Shown here: positions 12,121-17,328 of the stretch, one piece after another
Numbering within the stretch: the first letter of the stretch is position 1
Layout of the letters: each line of letters starts with the position of its first letter
Assembly: GCA_035552595.1 (NCBI GenBank)
Contig: DASZKZ010000013.1
Coordinates: forward strand, 1-17,328
From: Aeolococcus sp035552595
GTDB lineage: Bacteria; Chloroflexota; Dormibacteria; Aeolococcales; Aeolococcaceae
DNA: 17,328 nt
Direction of reading: 5' to 3'
Position numbers and translations under genes: made by a program
The notes under the pieces: generated by a model
Told to the model about the DNA's origin: nothing
What the model saw: the letters and a program-made list of their open reading frames with translations, nothing else
Database searches by the model: none

Positions 12121-14655
12121 ATGTCACGGGAACCAGCAGGCGGACGCGGAAGCTCCGTGCAGATGGAATCGCAGCCCGCGCTCTCGATATCCGAATCCGC
12201 GCTCTCCCTCGACGTGCTCGTGGATCTGAGCCGCGGGCTGGCCCGGGCACGGACCGTCGATGAGCTCGTGGTCCTGGTCCGCGAGTTCCTCGACGAGGTC
12301 GATCTGCACGGCTGTATCTTCGCCCTCGAGGGAGACGCGCTTCACCTGCTCACCGGGCCCGAGATGGAGTCCGTCTCACCTGTCGAGGCGCTTCTCGGCC
12401 TCTCGGCGCACTCGCTGACCTTGCGGAGCAGCTCATTTCCGTTCATCCACGAGGCCGCGGCCCGGCGCACCCCGGAGACCTGCCTCGACGTCGTGGGGCT
12501 GCTGCTCTCCGTGGTGCCACATCTTTCGACGACCCTGGGGACGTCCCTCCGCCGCGCGCTGGGCAGCGGTCCCTTCACCGCTCTCCCGCTGGCGTTCGGC
12601 GACGATCTCCTCGGCATGCTCGTGGTATGGGGTGAGGCCAACCTTCCTACCCTGCTGCCCTTCCTGCAGCTCACGGCGGCCCAGCTCGGCGGCGACTGGG
12701 GACGGCTCTCCCGCCGCTCGGACGCACCCCCTCGAGGAGGGGATCGCCAGGTCACCACCACGGCTGACCCGGAGAAGCTTCTCGCGCTCATCGCCGGAGG
12801 CGGGGTGCGCGTCGCCATGCAGCCGGTGTTCCGCTTGCTCGACGGGGTCGTCCTCGGCTACCAAGCACTCTGCACCGCGGCGTGCGACGAGGGCTTCAAG
12901 ACCGGCGAGCAGCTCTTCGAGGTCGCCGCGGCCCAGGGGCTGGAGCCTGAGCTCGACGCGGCCTGGATCCGGGCGGCTCTCGCCTATGCGCCGCACATCG
13001 CCCCGGCGACCCTCTTTCTCAAGGTGTCGGTGGCCACGCTCGTCGAGCCGGACTCGGCGCGGGTGCTGGCCCGCCTCGTCGTCGACGCGGGTTTGCGGTC
13101 CCAGGACGTCGTGCTCGAGGTCAGTGAACGCGGCGCGGATCCGAACGTCGCCCGCCTGCGCCGGATCGTCGCCGACCTGCGCAGCTGCGGTTTCCGCATC
13201 GCGGTCGATGACGCCGGGGCGGCCCGCACCACCATGCTGGTGATCGCCGAGGTGCGCCCCGACTTCATCAAGATCGATCGCGAGCTGATTCGCGGTGTGC
13301 CGGTGAGTGACTCGCGGCGGGCGCTGGTGGTGTCGATGCTCTCGTTCGGCACCCACATCAACGCACGGGTGATCGCCGAGGGGATCGACTCCGAGGAGGA
13401 TCTCAAGACGCTGACCGATCTGGGCGTCCAGTTCGGCCAGGGCGCCCGTGTCGGTGGTCCGGTGATCCTGGCCCCGGCCACGGCCGGCGACGCGACGACG
13501 GTCGACGCCGGCTGGTTCCACTCACGGGCGGTGGAGTCCTTCCCCTCCGGTGTTCCCGCGTCGGCCCCGAGCCGATCGCCCGCCCACCTCCATCTCCCCG
13601 AGGTGATGGCCACGCGGGCGCGCCTCCCCCACGCCCTCAGCAGCGCCGCCCTCGCCCTCCAGGCGGAGCACGACCCCCAGAGGATCCTCGCCGTGATCGC
13701 CGAACAGCTGTCGCTGGTGGTGCCCGTCGACGACCTCACCATCTACGAGGCGGACCACGCCAACCATCGATTCACGCCCGCCTTCGCGACCGGAGATCAG
13801 GTTCGGGAGATCATGGCCCAGGGGTTCTCCCTGTCGGTGGGCATGAACGGCTGGGCATTCGCGCTGGGCGTCCCGCAGAACCTCGCCAACGCCGGAGCCC
13901 ACCCCGCCGCCCTCACCATCCCCAACACGCCGTTCGAGCACGAGTCGCTGCTGCTCATCCCCCTGGTGGCGGGCGACCACAAGCTGGGCATGCTCAACTG
14001 CCGGCGCATGGGCCTCAACCAGTTCACCGACGAGGACCTGGAGGCGGCCACCCTGTTCGGCCACACCGCGGCGGCGGCGTGGCACAACGCTCAGCTCTAC
14101 CAGGAGCTGGCCCGCCGTGCCATGACCGATGGGCTGACCGGGCTGTTCAACAGCCGCTGGCTGCGCGAGGCCGGCGAGCGCGAGATCGCCGACTGCCGGC
14201 GTCGCGGCACCGCCCTGAGCATCGTGCTTCTCGACCTCGACCACTTCAAGGCCATCAACGACACCGGTGGACATGCGGCGGGCGACATCGTCCTGCAGCG
14301 CGTCGCCGACGAGCTCCGTCGCACCACCCGAGCCGGCGATGCCGCCGTGCGATTGGGCGGAGAGGAGTTCGTCCTGGTGCTGCGCGACTCCGATGGCGCT
14401 GGCGCGACGCGCGTCGCCGCCCAGCTGCGCCGTGCCCTGGCCAAGGTGCCCATCCCGGCAGCGTGCACCGGCATCACCGAGATCACCGCCTCCATCGGGA
14501 TCGCCAGCTTTCCGCAGCACGGCGACGTCCTCGCCGACCTGGTGCGGGCCGCCGACGTGGCCATGTACGGGGCCAAGCGGGACGGCCGCGATCGCGTCAC
14601 GCTGGCTCGTGAAGATCCCGCCGCGGTGGGCGGGGGCGGGGCGGCCACCGCCTGA
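12121..14655 (+). CDS. GAF-EAL-GAF-GGDEF cyclic-di-GMP protein, EAL degenerate
   Basis: This is an 844-residue signalling protein without membrane segments. Residues about 30-195 are GAF-like. An EAL-type domain covers about 215-450, a second GAF about 505-655 and a GGDEF domain about 665-830. GGEEF (746-750) and the product-inhibition site RAGD (737-740) five residues before it are intact, so diguanylate cyclase activity is likely. In the EAL domain the signature is GYQAL, with Q248 instead of the metal-binding glutamate, and the usual asparagine is K301. E333, DD (363-364), K384 and E420 are kept. Phosphodiesterase activity is therefore probably lost, and the domain may only bind the nucleotide. 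The ATG at 12121 lacks a ribosome binding site. ATG at 12163 (residue 15), with GGAAG upstream, is a possible start. Confidence 0.93.
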   Translation: MSREPAGGRGSSVQMESQPALSISESALSLDVLVDLSRGLARARTVDELVVLVREFLDEVDLHGCIFALEGDALHLLTGPEMESVSPVEALLGLSAHSLTLRSSSFPFIHEAAARRTPETCLDVVGLLLSVVPHLSTTLGTSLRRALGSGPFTALPLAFGDDLLGMLVVWGEANLPTLLPFLQLTAAQLGGDWGRLSRRSDAPPRGGDRQVTTTADPEKLLALIAGGGVRVAMQPVFRLLDGVVLGYQALCTAACDEGFKTGEQLFEVAAAQGLEPELDAAWIRAALAYAPHIAPATLFLKVSVATLVEPDSARVLARLVVDAGLRSQDVVLEVSERGADPNVARLRRIVADLRSCGFRIAVDDAGAARTTMLVIAEVRPDFIKIDRELIRGVPVSDSRRALVVSMLSFGTHINARVIAEGIDSEEDLKTLTDLGVQFGQGARVGGPVILAPATAGDATTVDAGWFHSRAVESFPSGVPASAPSRSPAHLHLPEVMATRARLPHALSSAALALQAEHDPQRILAVIAEQLSLVVPVDDLTIYEADHANHRFTPAFATGDQVREIMAQGFSLSVGMNGWAFALGVPQNLANAGAHPAALTIPNTPFEHESLLLIPLVAGDHKLGMLNCRRMGLNQFTDEDLEAATLFGHTAAAAWHNAQLYQELARRAMTDGLTGLFNSRWLREAGEREIADCRRRGTALSIVLLDLDHFKAINDTGGHAAGDIVLQRVADELRRTTRAGDAAVRLGGEEFVLVLRDSDGAGATRVAAQLRRALAKVPIPAACTGITEITASIGIASFPQHGDVLADLVRAADVAMYGAKRDGRDRVTLAREDPAAVGGGGAATA

Positions 14656-14666
14656 CCGGGCCATCG

Positions 14667-14682
14667 CGGTCCCCACGGACCG
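14667..14682 (+). terminator. Short perfect hairpin between the GGDEF and PLD genes
   Basis: CGGTCC-CCAC-GGACCG forms a 6-bp GC-rich stem with a 4-base loop 12 bases after the GGDEF stop. No T-run follows, so it is at best a weak or factor-assisted terminator, or an RNA-processing or stability element. Confidence 0.3.
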
Positions 14683-14688
14683 AGCCCC

Positions 14689-14694
14689 TACGAT
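14689..14694 (+). promoter_or_regulatory. Candidate -10 box for leaderless PLD gene
   Basis: TACGAT ends seven bases before the ATG at 14702, and no strong ribosome binding site is present. It lies directly after the hairpin, which fits independent transcription of the PLD gene. Confidence 0.45.
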
Positions 14695-14701
14695 CAGGCC
14701 G

Positions 14702-16123
14702 ATGAGCACCGCGCCCGGCGACGTCCTCACCCGCGTCGACGCCGGTGTCGGCGGGCTGATCGAGAACGCCACACGGTGGCACCACGCCAGGCGCCTGGCA
14801 CGCCACGGCTGGAGCCGCGCTCTGAGCGGCGACGGCGGCGGCTGGTCGAGCGGGGGGACGGCGCCCCGCGACGGCAACCGTGTCGAGGTGTCCATCGACG
14901 GCGCCAGCGCGCTCCCCATGATCGCCGCGGCGGTGCGCTCCGCCCGCACCTCCGTCCACGTCGCGGGCTGGGCGGTGAGCCCCCATTTCGCGATGGAGCG
15001 AGGCACCACCGTGGTCACCCTGCGTGACCTGCTCGCCGAGGCGGCGGAACGCGTCGAGGTGCGCGTGCTCGTCTGGGCGGGCGCCCCGGTCCCGCTCTTC
15101 CATCCCACTCGGGCGGAGGCGAGCCGGGCCCTGGCCGATCTGGTCACGCGCACGCGCATCCGCGGCGCCCTGGACAGGCGCAACCGGCCCATGCACTGCC
15201 ATCACGAGAAGCTGGTGATCATCGACGGCAGCCTCGCCTTCGTCGGCGGGATCGATCTCACCGACCTGGGCGGCGACCGCTACGACGCCCCCCTCCACGA
15301 CGACGGCGGCACGCTCGGCTGGCACGACGCCGCCGCGGCTCTCACCGGCCCGGCGGTCGCCGATGTGGCCGCTCACTTCGCGCTGCGCTGGGAGGCGACC
15401 ACGGGTGAGCGGCTCGCTCCCGTGGAGCCGCCCGCGCCGGCCGGCGACAGCCGCGTGCAGGTGGTTCGCACCGTGCCCGAGCACACCTATCCCCGTCTTG
15501 CCGGCGGAGACTTCAGCGTGCTCGACGCGTACACGGGTGCGCTACGCCGCGCGCAGCGGCTCATCTACCTCGAGAACCAGTTTCTCTGGAGCGCGGAGAT
15601 CGTCGCCGTCCTCTGCGAGAAGCTGCTCCACCCGCCCACAGCGGAGTTCCGCATCTGCGTGGTGCTCCCCATGCGGCCCAACAACGGCAACGACGACACC
15701 CGCGGCCAGCTCGGCGTGCTCATGGACGCGGACCGCCACGGGCGCCTGCTCGCCGGCACCATCGGCCCGCCCGGCCGGGACCGGCCGCGCGTGTACGTCC
15801 ACGCCAAGATCGGAGTCGTCGACGACGCCTGGCTCACCATCGGCTCGGCGAACCTCAACGAGCACTCCCTGTTCAACGACACCGAGGTGAACCTGGTCAG
15901 CGACGATGCCGCGCTGGCGCGCGTGGTTCGTGAGCAGCTCTGGAGCGAGCATCTCGCCCACGACTGTGCCGGCCTCGATCCCCTCGGCGTCATCGAGGAG
16001 AGATGGCGTCCAGCGCTGAGCAACGGCGCCACCAGCGCGGTGCCGCTGCGGAGGCTGCCGAGCACCTCACGCCGTTCGGCGCGCCTGCGCGGACCTCTGA
16101 CGGGACTGTTCGTCGACGGCTGA
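14702..16123 (+). CDS. Phospholipase D-family protein (two HKD motifs)
   Basis: This is a 473-residue member of the PLD superfamily, which includes phospholipases and cardiolipin/phosphatidyl transferases. HKD motif 1 is HHEKLVIIDGS (H168, K170, D175) with GGID just after. HKD motif 2 is VHAKIGVVDD (H367, K369, D374) followed by GSANLNEHS. Both half-sites are complete, so the enzyme should be active through a phosphohistidine intermediate. No signal peptide or membrane helix is seen, unlike typical cardiolipin synthases with two N-terminal helices, so a cytosolic or membrane-peripheral enzyme is likely. The C-terminus is a basic, Ser/Arg-rich tail (RRLPSTSRRSARLRG). A DedA membrane gene follows after 27 bases, consistent with a lipid-related role. 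Confidence 0.92.
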   Translation: MSTAPGDVLTRVDAGVGGLIENATRWHHARRLARHGWSRALSGDGGGWSSGGTAPRDGNRVEVSIDGASALPMIAAAVRSARTSVHVAGWAVSPHFAMERGTTVVTLRDLLAEAAERVEVRVLVWAGAPVPLFHPTRAEASRALADLVTRTRIRGALDRRNRPMHCHHEKLVIIDGSLAFVGGIDLTDLGGDRYDAPLHDDGGTLGWHDAAAALTGPAVADVAAHFALRWEATTGERLAPVEPPAPAGDSRVQVVRTVPEHTYPRLAGGDFSVLDAYTGALRRAQRLIYLENQFLWSAEIVAVLCEKLLHPPTAEFRICVVLPMRPNNGNDDTRGQLGVLMDADRHGRLLAGTIGPPGRDRPRVYVHAKIGVVDDAWLTIGSANLNEHSLFNDTEVNLVSDDAALARVVREQLWSEHLAHDCAGLDPLGVIEERWRPALSNGATSAVPLRRLPSTSRRSARLRGPLTGLFVDG

Positions 16124-16136
16124 GCGCCCGCCCCCG

Positions 16137-16142
16137 TAGGAT
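16137..16142 (+). promoter_or_regulatory. Candidate -10 box for leaderless DedA gene
   Basis: TAGGAT ends eight bases before the ATG at 16151, in the 27-base gap after the PLD gene. The bases around it resemble those before the PLD start (a C-run, then TAGGAT or TACGAT, then AGGCC). Confidence 0.4.
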
Positions 16143-16150
16143 CGCAGGCC

Positions 16151-16795
16151 ATGCTTCTCGCCACCAGCCTTGTCGACAGCGTCCTGGGGCGCTTCGGCTA
16201 CGCCGCGGTCTTCAGCTTCGTGGGCATCGAGAGCCTGGGCATCCCCCTGCCCGGCGAGACCATGCTCATCGCCGCGGCGCTCTACGCAGGAACCAGTCAC
16301 CGGCTCAGCATCGTGGTGGTCATCGTGGTGGCGGCGGCCGGCGCCATCGTCGGCGACAACATCGGATTCGGGCTCGGCCACTGGGGTGGGTACCGGCTGC
16401 TGATGCGCTACGGGCGCTACATCCGCATCCACGAGGGTCGCGTCAAGCTGGCCCGCTACCTCTTCCAGCGGCACGGCGGCAAGGTGGTCTTCTTCGGCCG
16501 GTTCGTCTCCGTCCTGCGCACCTATGCGGCCTTCCTTGCCGGCACCGCGCGCATGCACTGGCTCCGCTTCCTCGTGTTCAACGCCGCCGGTGGCATCGTC
16601 TGGGCCACAGGCTACGGGACGGGCGCCTATCTCGCCGGCACCCAGATCAACCGGCTCAGCGGCCCCGTCGATCTCGCCCTCGCCGGCGTGGCGGTGTTGG
16701 TGGTCGTGGCCATGATCCTGGTGCTGCGGCGCAAGGAGAAGGAGCTGACCGCGCGCGCCGAGGAGGCCATGCCCGGTCCCCTCGAAAAGCCCTGA
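16151..16795 (+). CDS. DedA-family (VTT) membrane protein
   Basis: This 214-residue integral membrane protein belongs to the DedA/VTT family, linked to lipid-carrier or phospholipid flipping and envelope integrity. Conserved elements are the early ESLGIPLPGETML re-entrant motif (about residues 27-39), a membrane segment IVVVIVVAAAGAIVGDNIGFGLG, then the FFGRFVSVLRTYAAFLAGTA arginine motif and MHWLRFLVFNAAGGIVWA. A final hydrophobic helix (ALAGVAVLVVVAMILVL) is followed by a charged cytoplasmic tail. The length is typical. It lies next to the PLD gene, supporting a shared membrane-lipid theme. Confidence 0.92.
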   Translation: MLLATSLVDSVLGRFGYAAVFSFVGIESLGIPLPGETMLIAAALYAGTSHRLSIVVVIVVAAAGAIVGDNIGFGLGHWGGYRLLMRYGRYIRIHEGRVKLARYLFQRHGGKVVFFGRFVSVLRTYAAFLAGTARMHWLRFLVFNAAGGIVWATGYGTGAYLAGTQINRLSGPVDLALAGVAVLVVVAMILVLRRKEKELTARAEEAMPGPLEKP

Positions 16796-16892
16796 CCGCA
16801 CCCCCGCGCTGGTCGGTGGTGGTCGCCGGGCCGCCGTCCCACCCGGGCGCCGGCTCCTCCCATCTCAGGGCACGATCACGGACAGCACACCG

Positions 16893-17328
16893 TCACCGTA
16901 TCCGTGAGGTCCTGCGTCGACAGCGCAGCACCTCGGCCACCGTCCACGCCTGGGCGATACACCCGCGCGGGGCATACGGCGCCTCGGCGTCGAAGATCTC
17001 GCCGAGCTGCCCGATCCCGGCCTCGCCGAGGCTGGCGATCAGCCCGTCGAGCAGGGGGCGCGCCGCCGCCGCGTCACCGTGCACGCGGATCCAGGCGTCG
17101 ATGTAGGGGCCGATCAGCCATCCCCACACCGTCCCCTGGTGATAGGCGGCGTCCCGGGCGCGGAGGTCGCCGTCATACCTCGGCCGGAGTCCGGGCTTCC
17201 CGGCGCCAGCGAGCGGAGGCCCACCGGCGTGAGCAGGCGCTCCGACACCACATCGAGGACCGCCCGCCATCGGGCGCGGTCCAGCACGGGGTGCTCCAGG
17301 GAGAGGGCGAACAGCTGGTTGGGGCGGC
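16893..17328 (-). CDS. Glycogen-debranching-type glucosidase, C-terminal part, frameshifted
   Basis: This is the C-terminal end of an amylo-alpha-1,6-glucosidase (GDE_C-type, (alpha/alpha)6 barrel) and runs off the right edge. From 17328 down to about 17188 one minus frame reads RPNQLFALSLEHPVLD...TPVGLRSLAPGSPD. From about 17187 to the stop at 16893 the frame is shifted and reads PRYDGDLRARDAAYHQGTVW, WLIGPYIDAW, and IFDAEAPYAPRGCIAQAWTV. The two parts are consecutive pieces of one protein. Inserting a single T between 17187 and 17188 (plus strand) would restore PDYRPRYDGD. The enzyme breaks glycogen or related branched glucan. The break is either a real mutation or a sequencing or assembly error. 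It converges on the DedA gene with a 97-base gap in which I see no clear terminator. Confidence 0.85.
   Translation of the reverse strand, partial: PPQPAVRPLPGAPRAGPRPMAGGPRCGVGAPAHAGGPPLAGAGKPGLRPRYDGDLRARDAAYHQGTVWGWLIGPYIDAWIRVHGDAAAARPLLDGLIASLGEAGIGQLGEIFDAEAPYAPRGCIAQAWTVAEVLRCRRRTSRIR

Noticed and set aside
12114..12125. Perfect 12-base palindrome GACATGCATGTC across the GGDEF start codon
   Set aside because: Several such palindromes are expected by chance in 17 kb, and no second copy was seen; kept only as a possible operator.
1..17328. CRISPR array, riboswitch or insertion sequence
   Set aside because: No regularly spaced repeats, no recognisable riboswitch core and no transposase were seen on either strand.

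Overview
The window is a very GC-rich bacterial chromosome segment with tightly packed genes and frequent 4-base stop/start overlaps. The gene content (GC-rich enolase/Der/GpsA cluster, Crp-type regulator, GGDEF protein, M20 peptidase, apparently leaderless starts) fits a soil or subsurface member of the Terrabacteria, such as a Chloroflexota/Dormibacterota-like or deep actinobacterial lineage. That placement is inference from style, not from a marker gene.

Left edge (1-1670): the end of what looks like an integrated element. It has a small helix-turn-helix protein (290-469), a tyrosine recombinase (488-1561, minus) and a tRNA-Pro(GGG) (1597-1670, minus). The recombinase starts 35 bases past the tRNA 3' end, in a 100-base island of 42% GC with several inverted repeats. 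One stretch there is a 17-base, 16/17 inverted copy of part of the tRNA.

Middle (1754-10547, all minus): a nine-gene cluster reading M20 peptidase > RDD membrane protein > enolase > Cys/Met-metabolism PLP enzyme > 74-residue unknown > CysM-like synthase > JAMM peptidase > Der GTPase > GpsA. Six of its eight junctions are overlaps or gaps of at most 25 bases, so it probably works as one operon with an internal start before cysM. The CysM + JAMM pair recalls the mycobacterial mec-cysO-cysM sulfur-carrier route, but no protein with a C-terminal Gly-Gly is encoded here.

Right (10697-16795, all plus): a short coiled-coil protein, a Crp/Fnr-type regulator behind a good sigma-70-like promoter, a large GAF-EAL-GAF-GGDEF protein (EAL motif altered to QAL, GGEEF and I-site intact, so probably a net cyclic-di-GMP synthase), a two-HKD phospholipase D-family protein, and a DedA membrane protein. 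These suggest a signalling and membrane-lipid module, though shared control is not shown.

Right edge (16893-17328, minus): the C-terminal part of a glycogen-debranching-type glucosidase, broken by an apparent single-base deletion near 17187.

Several genes without a Shine-Dalgarno sequence have a TANNNT/GATAAT box 6-8 bases before the start codon, which suggests leaderless transcripts.
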